This document shows, in pieces, positions 15,912 to 23,202 of a DNA stretch of 33,096 nucleotides. A program made the position numbers and the translations under genes. The DNA is from Bacteroidetes bacterium HGW-Bacteroidetes-14 (lineage in GTDB: Bacteria; Bacteroidota; Bacteroidia; Bacteroidales; UBA932), in NCBI GenBank assembly GCA_002842655.1, contig PHDP01000009.1, positions 1-33,096 on the forward strand. The letters run 5' to 3'. The notes beneath the pieces are model-generated. The model saw nothing but the letters and a program-made list of their open reading frames with translations. It ran no database searches and was not told where the DNA came from. Numbering within the stretch: position 1 is the first letter of the stretch; each line of letters begins with the position of its first letter.

Positions 15912-17561
15912 GTGAGACGAAAATTCGTCATATATCAGCTTTTGCCGAGATTGTTTGGGAATACGAACGATGTTTGTATTCCCAATTCTTTTTCTGATGT
16001 AAATGGTTGCGGCAAACTTGCTGACATTACACCGGAAGTAATTAAGTCTATAAAAGAACTTGGGTGTACACATATTTGGTTTACAGGGATATTAGAACAT
16101 GCTACTCAAACCGATAATTCAGCTATCGGCATTCCTCCTGACCCTTCAACTGTTGTAAAAGGAAAGGCAGGTTCTCCATATGCAATTAAGGATTATTACG
16201 ATGTAGCCCCGGACCTGGCAATCAATCCTGAACGCAGAATGGATGAGTTCAGAGAGCTCGCAGAAAGATGTCACTCTCTTAATGTAAAAGTTTTAATAGA
16301 CTTTGTACCTAACCATCTGTCAAGAGTTTATAAATCTGATTCAAATCCAGGAAGAGTAGGAGAGTTTGGTGAAAATGACAATCAGTTCATTAGTTTTTCG
16401 CCTGAAAACAACTTTTACTACTTACCGGGAGAGACCTTTGTGTCTCCGGCAGAGACTAATGACATCTATTTTGAGATACCGGCAAAGGCAACAGGAAATG
16501 ATTGTTTCCGTCCAGATCCATCTGTAAATGACTGGTATGACACTGTTAAACTTAATTATGGTGTTAATTATCAAACAGGTGAGAGCTTTTTCTTACCTGT
16601 ACCTGATACATGGGTTAAAATGCTTGATATCTTGCAATTCTGGTGTGAGCGTGGTGTCGACGGATTCAGATGCGATATGGCAGAGATGGTACCTTCTGAG
16701 TTCTGGAGTTATTCAATTTCTGCAATTAAAGCGAAGTATCCAGAAACACAGTTTATTGCAGAAATATACAATCCTGGCAGTTACCGAAAATATCTCGGGT
16801 CTGGTTTTGATTATCTGTACGATAAGGTAGGACTTTATGATACACTTAAAGATATAGTAAAAGGTTTTAAACCTGCTTCTGAAATAACATCCTGCTGGCA
16901 AACTCTGTCTGATATACAGGATTCCATGCTTAATTTTCTGGAAAATCATGATGAACAGAGAGTTGCTTCTCCTTTTTTTGCGGGAAATCCCGCAAAAGCA
17001 TTACCGGCCCTTGCAGCAGGTCTGCTCTTAAACAGAGCGCCTTACATGATTTATTCAGGTCAGGAACTGGGCGAACCGGGAATGGACAGCGAAGGATTCA
17101 GCAATTGTGACGGAAGGACATCAATATTTGATTACTGGTCTGTTAAAACAATAAGAGATTGGTTTAAAGGAGAATATGACAAAAAAATAAGAGACAGCTA
17201 TTCATTTTTGCTAAATCTTTCTCTCTCTGAGAAAGCATTCAGCCTTGGAGATACTTTTGATCTCCAGTATGCAAATACGGATAATTCTTCTTATTGCAGC
17301 GGCAATCTTTACTCTTTTATAAGAAAGTTTCAGAATGAGCTGATAATTGTAGTTGTAAATTTTTCATCTTCTGATTTTTCTGTAAAACTGAACATCCCAA
17401 AACACCTCTTTGAGTATTTTGACATAAAGGACGGAAATGAATGTCAATCTTTTGATCTGCAAACCGGAAAAAGGGAAAATTTAGTGTTCTCAAGTGAAAT
17501 TCAGTTTGAAACTTTTGTTCCGGAATGTAGTTACTCTTTAGTTAAACTTTTACTTCAATAA
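15912..17561 (+). CDS. Cytosolic GH13 alpha-amylase family enzyme
   Basis: The protein has 549 residues, starting at GTG 5 nt after the phosphofructokinase stop. No in-frame ATG lies close enough to keep the first barrel strand (KFVIYQLLPRLFG), so GTG is accepted. All four GH13 regions are visible: FVPNHL (131-136), GFRCDMAE with nucleophile Asp255, FIAEIYN with acid/base Glu284, and LENHDEQR with Asp347. There is no signal peptide, so it should act on internal glycogen or imported maltodextrins. The spacing to pfk suggests coupling of polysaccharide breakdown to glycolysis. Exact specificity (amylase, transferase or debranching) cannot be decided. Its last 20 bp overlap the convergent umuC end. 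Confidence 0.88.
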   Translation: MRRKFVIYQLLPRLFGNTNDVCIPNSFSDVNGCGKLADITPEVIKSIKELGCTHIWFTGILEHATQTDNSAIGIPPDPSTVVKGKAGSPYAIKDYYDVAPDLAINPERRMDEFRELAERCHSLNVKVLIDFVPNHLSRVYKSDSNPGRVGEFGENDNQFISFSPENNFYYLPGETFVSPAETNDIYFEIPAKATGNDCFRPDPSVNDWYDTVKLNYGVNYQTGESFFLPVPDTWVKMLDILQFWCERGVDGFRCDMAEMVPSEFWSYSISAIKAKYPETQFIAEIYNPGSYRKYLGSGFDYLYDKVGLYDTLKDIVKGFKPASEITSCWQTLSDIQDSMLNFLENHDEQRVASPFFAGNPAKALPALAAGLLLNRAPYMIYSGQELGEPGMDSEGFSNCDGRTSIFDYWSVKTIRDWFKGEYDKKIRDSYSFLLNLSLSEKAFSLGDTFDLQYANTDNSSYCSGNLYSFIRKFQNELIIVVVNFSSSDFSVKLNIPKHLFEYFDIKDGNECQSFDLQTGKRENLVFSSEIQFETFVPECSYSLVKLLLQ

Positions 17562-18804
17562 TGTCATCCCATGATGTTGTATATCTTTTAGATAACATAT
17601 TTTGATTTGATTTAATTTTCTCTACTCCGGCAGCTGCTGTGTAAAGTGAATGTCTACCGTAACGCATATTAATTTCATCCATAACAGACATCAGTGAGCT
17701 CTCTTTGTCTGCTTTAGAACTATCTTCAAACAGAGAGAGGGTTAAATCTGATTTTCTGGATATTTCGGATAATATAACTCCTGCTTTTTTATAACCGTAT
17801 CCCTCTCTGAAAATATCTCTCAGAGCGTTACATGCTGCTCCCGCTATTGTAAATGTGCTGTCTGAGTGGGTTTCAAGGTTAACTGCTGCGCTCTGATAGT
17901 GTTGTTTTGCATTATCTTTGAAGGGATTAGTCAGGATAAATATTAAAACCTCCCTGCATGCTCCCTTCTGATGCCTGAGTTTTTCTGCAGATGCGGCAGC
18001 AAAAGTTGCAACAGCCTTGCAGATATCTTCAAAATCATAGAGATCTTTTGCAAAACTTCTGCTGGTACAAATCTGTTTTTTATCGAGGGTGCGGTCTTCG
18101 AGTCTGATACAGGCCTCTCCTCTGAGTTCCCTCCAGCTTTTAACTCCCGGAACTCCCATTCTGGATTTAATCCATTCCGGAGATTTTTTAGTAAAGTCAG
18201 TGGCGGTTTCAATTCCGTGTGATTTTAACATTTTTGAATATGCCCTGCCCACACCCCAGATATCCTCTACGGGAAATTTTGAAAGGACCTTAGCTATGTC
18301 TTCCGGTTTCTCCATCAGACAGAATCCCTTTGTTGCAGGATATTTTTTACTCAGCCTGGTTGCCACCTTTGCAAGTGTTTTTGTGTGAGATACACCAAGA
18401 CTGACAGGAACACCCACATCCTTTTTTATTCTTCTGACTATCTCCGGTCCCGTCTGAAAAATATCCTTTTCCGGAACTCCTGTAAAATCAAGAAACGCTT
18501 CATCAATTGAATAAATTTCAATCCCCGGAGAAAAAGACCTGAGTTTATCCATAACTCTTGCAGAAATATCTCCGTAAAGTGAAAAGTTGGCTGAAAAACA
18601 TGCAATCCCTTCGCGTTTTACTATCTCCTTCATTTTGAATATGGGCTCACCCATCTTCACGCCCAGGGCTTTGGCCTCATTTGAGCGCGATATGACGCAG
18701 CCGTCGTTATTGCTGAGAACAACCACAGGTTTGCCGTTTAAGGAGGGATTAAACAACCTCTCGCAGCTTACATAGAAATTATTGCAGTCTGTCAGGCCAA
18801 ACAT
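17542..18804 (-). CDS. umuC: Y-family DNA polymerase V catalytic subunit
   Basis: UmuC is the error-prone translesion polymerase of the SOS response. From the ATG at 18804 it has 420 residues, matching E. coli UmuC. It begins MFGLTDCNNFYVSCERLF, the canonical first strand with the metal-binding Asp. The second acidic motif is YSIDEAFLDF, and the helix-hairpin-helix region includes FPVEDIWGVGRAYSKML. A C-terminal little-finger domain follows. The track ORF extends 46 codons further upstream through the vanZ frame, but that extension has no polymerase similarity and is rejected. The start lies 26 bp inside the vanZ gene, so translation of the two is probably coupled. The 3' end overlaps the GH13 gene. 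Confidence 0.95.
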   Translation of the reverse strand: MFGLTDCNNFYVSCERLFNPSLNGKPVVVLSNNDGCVISRSNEAKALGVKMGEPIFKMKEIVKREGIACFSANFSLYGDISARVMDKLRSFSPGIEIYSIDEAFLDFTGVPEKDIFQTGPEIVRRIKKDVGVPVSLGVSHTKTLAKVATRLSKKYPATKGFCLMEKPEDIAKVLSKFPVEDIWGVGRAYSKMLKSHGIETATDFTKKSPEWIKSRMGVPGVKSWRELRGEACIRLEDRTLDKKQICTSRSFAKDLYDFEDICKAVATFAAASAEKLRHQKGACREVLIFILTNPFKDNAKQHYQSAAVNLETHSDSTFTIAGAACNALRDIFREGYGYKKAGVILSEISRKSDLTLSLFEDSSKADKESSLMSVMDEINMRYGRHSLYTAAAGVEKIKSNQNMLSKRYTTSWDDIIEVKV

Positions 18805-19195
18805 TGTCAATAAATTTTCGGAATACGAATATGACCAGTGTGCCGGAGATAATTGCAATAAAATTTGCTGCCAGATCAAAAAGATCTGACTCTCTGGCCG
18901 GATTGAGTTTCTGTAACGTCTCCGCGATAAAAGCAAGACCAAAACCAGATAACAGAACTATAATTTGAGGAAATTCAGGAAACAGCTTTCTCAGACTTCC
19001 CTTTAAAGCAAGCCATGCCGAGATGGGATAAGGAAAAAACATAATGAAATGGGCAACTCTGTCTGCCCTTATCCCAAATATGTATTCAGACAGATTGATT
19101 CCTGTATCGCCGAATGAGTATAGACAGAAAAAGAAGACTAATGCAATGTAAATTGCAAACAGGTATCTGAATAAACGGACTATAGATTTTATCAT
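18779..19195 (-). CDS. VanZ-family membrane protein
   Basis: The protein has 138 residues with four predicted membrane helices (about 10-30, 46-66, 78-95, 105-125). The pattern IRADRVAHFIMFFPYPISAWLAL and IAETLQKLNPARESDLFDLAANFIAIISGTL is the VanZ signature, with its conserved DR.AHF and ES/D.D..AN blocks. VanZ itself gives low-level teicoplanin resistance, but the wider family has no agreed biochemical role. The gene lies between umuD and umuC, sharing an ATGA overlap with umuD and 26 bp with umuC. It should therefore be produced with the mutagenesis proteins; a link to the SOS response is inferred from position only. Confidence 0.85.
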   Translation of the reverse strand: MIKSIVRLFRYLFAIYIALVFFFCLYSFGDTGINLSEYIFGIRADRVAHFIMFFPYPISAWLALKGSLRKLFPEFPQIIVLLSGFGLAFIAETLQKLNPARESDLFDLAANFIAIISGTLVIFVFRKFIDNVWPDRLQ

Positions 19196-19623
19196 ACTTT
19201 TTTGATGAGGTATTTTACTATTCCCCAGATGTAAAAATCATTATCTCTCTTAACTCTTATAGGTTTATATTTTTTGTTGGCAGGCATGAGCAGGAGATCG
19301 TCCCCGTCAATTTTCACTCTTTTAAGTGTGAATTCGCCTTCAAGGAAACAAACAGCAAGGCAATTTTCATGGGGTTCTGAAGATTTGTCAATAACCAGCA
19401 GGTCTCCCTCCTCAATACCATCATCAATCATGCTTTCTCCCTTAACCCGGGCGAAAAAAGTAGAGGATGGATTTTTTATGAGTGCCTTATTCAGATCGAG
19501 TTTATTTTCCAAATGATCATCGGCAGGAGAGGGGAACCCTGCACAAATAGGTGTATCTGTGATTGTTACATATATTGGCGTCTCTTCGTCCGGGCGAAAA
19601 ATCTCAATTGTTTTGTTTTTCAT
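19192..19623 (-). CDS. umuD: SOS mutagenesis protein UmuD, self-cleaving S24 peptidase
   Basis: UmuD is cut by itself on RecA filaments to UmuD', the accessory subunit of DNA polymerase V. This protein has 143 residues without a DNA-binding domain, so it is UmuD rather than LexA. The cleavage region reads CAGFPSPADD, predicting cleavage between Ala28 and Gly29. The Ser-Lys catalytic pair is Ser64 in KGESMIDDGI and Lys101 in EFTLKRV. DLNKALIKNPSSTFFARV matches the corresponding E. coli segment closely. It is the first gene of the umuD-vanZ-umuC operon and has its own candidate promoter. No confident SOS box was recognised upstream; LexA sites in this phylum vary. Confidence 0.92.
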   Translation of the reverse strand: MKNKTIEIFRPDEETPIYVTITDTPICAGFPSPADDHLENKLDLNKALIKNPSSTFFARVKGESMIDDGIEEGDLLVIDKSSEPHENCLAVCFLEGEFTLKRVKIDGDDLLLMPANKKYKPIRVKRDNDFYIWGIVKYLIKKV

Positions 19624-19656
19624 CTGGAGATTTTTGAATATTTAAAATAGAACATG

Positions 19657-19664
19657 CAAATTTA
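19657..19664 (-). promoter_or_regulatory. umuD: Candidate -7 element for the umuD operon
   Basis: On the minus strand this reads TAAATTTG, an exact TAnnTTTG match, implying a leader of about 27 nt before the umuD ATG at 19623. No clear -33 TTG or palindromic LexA-type operator was seen in the AT-rich sequence around it. Confidence 0.45.
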
Positions 19665-19753
19665 ATTTATTAATTTCATATTGCACTTTCATTTTACTCT
19701 CTTAGGGCTAATAAGTTAACTTTAGAAAAAAAAACGTAATAAATTCAAATTAA

Positions 19754-19785
19754 TTTGATTAGGTTAGAAAAATTAGTTACATTCG
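19754..19785 (+). promoter_or_regulatory. Candidate promoter of the YjbH-like operon
   Basis: A TTTG at 19754-19757 and TACATTCG at 19778-19785 are separated by 20 nt. This fits the Bacteroidota -33/-7 layout, with one mismatch (C for T) in the -7 element. Transcription would begin about 24 nt before the ATG at 19816. Confidence 0.5.
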
Positions 19786-19815
19786 CAGAGTGAAAAACTT
19801 TGTAGCCTAAACTTA

Positions 19816-21039
19816 ATGAAATCAATGCTTTTAAACATATTTACCTCAATTCGCCCCAAAGTTGCAATACTTTTTTTCTTGCTTGCAGGCACTGGTATAT
19901 ATGCTCAGAACTCTGTTGAGAAGGCTTTATTTACTGAAGGATTCGAAAATGTAAGGCATATTTCAAAAGCAGGCAAAGAGATAATTTTCATTGAAAGTGA
20001 GTCTTTTACTTACGGAGACAGAGTGATTGAATCTGTCAAAGGAGCAATAGAATCACTATACCCTGAGTTTAAATCGAAAAATGTAGAAGTTTTTCTCATG
20101 GATGATAGAATACCAAAGTTCAGGATGTACTCAACACTTGCAGGGGATGCCTCAGGTGCGAAATGGTATTCAGACTTTAATGTAAGCGAAGGTATTGCAG
20201 AACTTAATAAACTTGATGGTAAAAAATTCGAGAACTCTTCATTCGGAAAGGTAGATTTGAAGTTTTATCCTATTTTCCGTTTTAAAAACGCAAGGCTTGA
20301 TGTAATGTATTTACTTCAGCTGAATATTAACCCAACACTTGAAATATCATTATGGAGAGGTGCCACTGCAACAGCACAGGTAATTTTTCCACTTGTAAAT
20401 GACTACTCAACAGAAGAGGGCAGAATAAGACCTGGTTTTCTTACTTTATCCCAGCAATTCAGACTTCCATTCAATATCCATGCTATGGCCACTGTTGGAA
20501 ATTTCAACATGTTCAGAGCAGGAGCAGATTTAAAACTTTATAAACCGGTGGGATCAAGAATTGGTGTTTATGCGCAAATGAGTTATACCGCATATTCAAT
20601 TCCTTTTTTCAGTGACTGGTATTACACAAGCCCGGATAAATTTACCTGGAAAGTTGGTGCCAATTATATTGTAAAGCCCTGGAATCTTATGTTTAACATG
20701 AATCTGGCCAAGTATCTTGGAAATGATTTGTCTGTAAGGGGAGAGGTTACCAGATATTTCCGCAATGCAGCTGTTGGATTCTATGTTCAGACAATGGACA
20801 TTCCGGATTTTCCTGTCAACGGCGGGTTTTATTTTGCAATTTCATTACCACCATATAAACATAAACGAAACAAATTTGTTAGAGTTTCAGCGGGAAACTA
20901 TTTTCCGCTTGAGTATATCGCCAGACCATATACAGAACATGGCAGATATTTTACGACATCACCCGACGAGAATTCGTCGTACAACTTTTTTACCAAAATG
21001 CGCTTAAATCAAATAATCTTAAATTCAACCAATAATTAA
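19816..21039 (+). CDS. Outer-membrane protein resembling the C-terminal half of YjbH/GfcD
   Basis: The protein has 407 residues with a signal peptide ending GIYAQ. A small alpha/beta domain (about 33-105) begins LFTEGFENVRHISKAGKEIIFIESESFTYGDR; the GFENV...E...Y.. pattern recalls the periplasmic alpha/beta units of YjbH/GfcD proteins. A beta-barrel region follows (about 145-370), with alternating strands and the segment RGEVTRYFRNAAVGFYVQTMDIPDFPVNGGFYFAISLP, also YjbH-like. In Enterobacteriaceae YjbH and GfcD are single, longer outer-membrane proteins of exopolysaccharide or capsule loci. Here only the second half seems present, with a candidate for the first half two genes downstream. It is the first gene of a three-gene operon; the lipoprotein gene follows after 11 nt. 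The family assignment is by eye and moderately secure. Confidence 0.6.
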   Translation: MKSMLLNIFTSIRPKVAILFFLLAGTGIYAQNSVEKALFTEGFENVRHISKAGKEIIFIESESFTYGDRVIESVKGAIESLYPEFKSKNVEVFLMDDRIPKFRMYSTLAGDASGAKWYSDFNVSEGIAELNKLDGKKFENSSFGKVDLKFYPIFRFKNARLDVMYLLQLNINPTLEISLWRGATATAQVIFPLVNDYSTEEGRIRPGFLTLSQQFRLPFNIHAMATVGNFNMFRAGADLKLYKPVGSRIGVYAQMSYTAYSIPFFSDWYYTSPDKFTWKVGANYIVKPWNLMFNMNLAKYLGNDLSVRGEVTRYFRNAAVGFYVQTMDIPDFPVNGGFYFAISLPPYKHKRNKFVRVSAGNYFPLEYIARPYTEHGRYFTTSPDENSSYNFFTKMRLNQIILNSTNN

Positions 21040-21050
21040 CCAAAAATTCT

Positions 21051-22385
21051 ATGAAAGCAAGCAAAATCTTTTCAAGACTTATGGGAGCGGCCACAGCCAC
21101 TCTTCTGGTTGCTGCACTCGTAGGTGCAGCCTCATGTACAAAAGTACCTGAGCCAACTCCTACACCGGAGCCTCAGCCAGCTACCTACACAATTAAGGGA
21201 CAGGTGTTCAATAACACTACCAAGGCATATCTGCCTGGCGTTACCGTTACTATGGGTACCAAAACAGCAACTACTGACAGTTTTGGTAAGTTTGAATTTG
21301 CTAACCTTACAACTGCAGGCAAATACAACATCGTTCTGACCAAGGCCGATTTCTATTCTGCTCAGTACTCTCTCGAGTTCCCTACAGCAGGCCTTAACCA
21401 CAATCTGGTATACAGCATCACAATGACTATGGTTCCTTATGTACCTGGAATCACTCCGCTTGATCCTCTTGCCGGAGGTACAATTGCAATTGAAGGCGGA
21501 ACTAATGATGCAGCCCTTACAATTCCAGCATCTACAACTGTAAAAGATGCTAACGGAGCTACAATCACAGGCCCTATCAATATTACCGCAGTTGAAGTAA
21601 ATGACATCGTTATTGCAGGTGCAGTTAACAATCCTGGTATCATGACTCTTCGTTTCGAGCCTACAGGACTTGTATTCAGCAAACCTCTTACTGTTGCAGT
21701 TGACAACCCTCTTACTGCTTACAAATACGCAGAACTTCAGCTTGAATATTTCAACAATACACTAAGTAAATGGGAAATCCAGCCTACTCAGGTAACATAT
21801 GCACCTGCTACTAATGATTACGTTACCTCAATTACTCACTTCTCGCTTTACAAAGTATCTTTTAAAGCTCCTGTTGTGGACGAGCCTTCAACTACAGAGA
21901 AAATTAAAGTTCTCGACAGCCTTATGATTAACAGAGGTCTGACTCCTTACAATGTTACAAGCATCAGATATGTTGAGAAGCAAGGTTATAAATTTACAGA
22001 ACCTCTTGCAACAACACTTACCAATGCAGGTATCACAGGTGCAGACCAGACTGAATTGATTTCATCTATTACTGCACTTGTTACAAACCACTTCAATGGT
22101 ATTGCTCCTCTTGCTGCTTTTGGAACTCCAACCTATACAAAAGCTGTTACAAGAACAATTCAGCCAATGTACTATCAGGTTACAACAGCTAATCAGACTT
22201 TCACCAAGAAGAAGTTTACCATTAAAGTATCCAACACTGCTGGTACAGTTACAAAAACTCTTGAAATCAGAACTATCATGGCCGGCACTGTTGACCTGGT
22301 ATTCCAGGATCTGATTTATGACGACCACGCACACGCACACCTCCATGGTCATGACCACGGTCTTGGCGGCGGTGGAACAATCTAA
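21051..22385 (+). CDS. Lipoprotein with carboxypeptidase-regulatory-like domain and histidine-rich tail
   Basis: The protein has 444 residues. The signal ends at a lipobox (GAASC, Cys29), followed by a Pro/Glu/Thr linker (PEPTPTPEPQP). A carboxypeptidase-regulatory-like beta-sandwich spans about 46-125 (YTIKGQVFNNTTKAYLPGVTVTMGTKTATTDSFGKFEF). A second beta domain (about 140-275) runs from GGTIAIEGGTNDAALTIPASTTV to SITHFSLYKVSF and resembles ZU5-like folds. The remainder (about 285-425) is unrecognised. The C-terminus, DDHAHAHLHGHDHGLGGGGTI, has six His in eleven residues, a likely metal-binding tail. Codons such as GCT, GTT, AAC and TTC look richer than in neighbouring genes, which may mean high expression. 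It lies between the two YjbH-like genes (11 and 25 nt gaps). A surface or periplasmic scaffold or metal-binding role is inferred, not shown. Confidence 0.65.
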   Translation: MKASKIFSRLMGAATATLLVAALVGAASCTKVPEPTPTPEPQPATYTIKGQVFNNTTKAYLPGVTVTMGTKTATTDSFGKFEFANLTTAGKYNIVLTKADFYSAQYSLEFPTAGLNHNLVYSITMTMVPYVPGITPLDPLAGGTIAIEGGTNDAALTIPASTTVKDANGATITGPINITAVEVNDIVIAGAVNNPGIMTLRFEPTGLVFSKPLTVAVDNPLTAYKYAELQLEYFNNTLSKWEIQPTQVTYAPATNDYVTSITHFSLYKVSFKAPVVDEPSTTEKIKVLDSLMINRGLTPYNVTSIRYVEKQGYKFTEPLATTLTNAGITGADQTELISSITALVTNHFNGIAPLAAFGTPTYTKAVTRTIQPMYYQVTTANQTFTKKKFTIKVSNTAGTVTKTLEIRTIMAGTVDLVFQDLIYDDHAHAHLHGHDHGLGGGGTI

Positions 22386-22410
22386 TCAATTTCAGAAAAA
22401 CAATTTCTGA

Positions 22411-23136
22411 ATGAGATTTAAAGCACCTATCAGGATGATGTTGGGAGCAGCGATGCTGCTCCTGACATCTTCTTTTTTAAATGCCCAGAGCACTCTTGGT
22501 GTTACCGGACTCTTAAACAGCCCCAATGCCGAGATGTCAGAAGACAAAACCGTAAAGATTGGAGGTAACTTCCTTCCAAAACAGTTTACTCCTGATACCT
22601 GGGATTACCATACATTTAATTTCTTTGTCAATATCACTTTTGTCCCGTTTGCAGAAATTGCAATGACAAACACTGCCTTTGATCTTTGGGATCAGGGTAG
22701 GTTCAGTAATGTCGACAGATCAATTTCACTTCGTGTAAGACCTCTTAAGGAGGGTAAATACTGGCCGGCTGTGGTTATTGGATCTAATGATGTAATATCC
22801 ACTTCATCTTTGCTTGGATATGCATCCGGAAATAAGTACTTTGGTACGACCTATCTTGCAATGACAAAACATTTTGACCTTGGCGGAAATGAACTTGGAA
22901 TTCATGCGGCCTACAATATTCCTGTCAGCGTTCATGTTCAGCAGAAATTTCCTGTTTCAGGAGGTATCAGTTTTTCACCAAAATTTTACAAAGAGCTGAA
23001 CATTATTGCGGAATACGATACTAAACACTTTAACCTTGGTGCAAATGTTGTTTTATTTAAGTATCTGTATCTGCAGCTGCTTTTAAACCAGCTCAAGTAT
23101 CCTGTAATTGGTATTCATGCACAGTTTACTATTTAG
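22411..23136 (+). CDS. Outer-membrane protein resembling the N-terminal barrel of YjbH
   Basis: The protein has 241 residues with a signal peptide ending FLNAQ. The mature protein starts STLGVTGLLNSPNAEMSEDKTVKIGGNFLP, which matches the opening of YjbH-domain proteins (G..G....P.A......G......). The rest alternates in short strands (TFNFFVNITFVPFAEIAMTNT, RSISLRVRPLKEGKYWPAVVIGSND, YLAMTKHF, LGIHAAYNIP) and ends with an aromatic-containing strand, HAQFTI, as outer-membrane barrels do. At this length it could form a barrel of ten to twelve strands with no periplasmic domain. It is the last gene of the operon; a hairpin terminator begins 26 nt after the stop. Confidence 0.65.
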   Translation: MRFKAPIRMMLGAAMLLLTSSFLNAQSTLGVTGLLNSPNAEMSEDKTVKIGGNFLPKQFTPDTWDYHTFNFFVNITFVPFAEIAMTNTAFDLWDQGRFSNVDRSISLRVRPLKEGKYWPAVVIGSNDVISTSSLLGYASGNKYFGTTYLAMTKHFDLGGNELGIHAAYNIPVSVHVQQKFPVSGGISFSPKFYKELNIIAEYDTKHFNLGANVVLFKYLYLQLLLNQLKYPVIGIHAQFTI

Positions 23137-23161
23137 ATAAGGTTAAATTGTATTAAATTGC

Positions 23162-23190
23162 AGCTTGTAATCATTTACAAGCTTTTTTTA
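23162..23190 (+). terminator. Rho-independent terminator of the YjbH-like operon
   Basis: A perfect 9-bp stem (AGCTTGTAA / TTACAAGCT) with a TCAT loop is followed by a run of seven T. It lies 25 nt after the last stop of the operon and 12 nt before the hydrolase start, separating the two. Confidence 0.85.
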
Positions 23191-23202
23191 TTTTAAAAAC
23201 TC

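Noticed and set aside
18805-18942. 46-codon N-terminal extension of UmuC
   Set aside because: This is the vanZ gene read in another frame. The canonical UmuC start MFGLTDCNNFYVSCE lies at 18804.
19192-19623. LexA repressor as the identity of the S24 peptidase
   Set aside because: The protein has no N-terminal winged-helix domain, and its sequence and length fit UmuD; umuC lies in the same operon.
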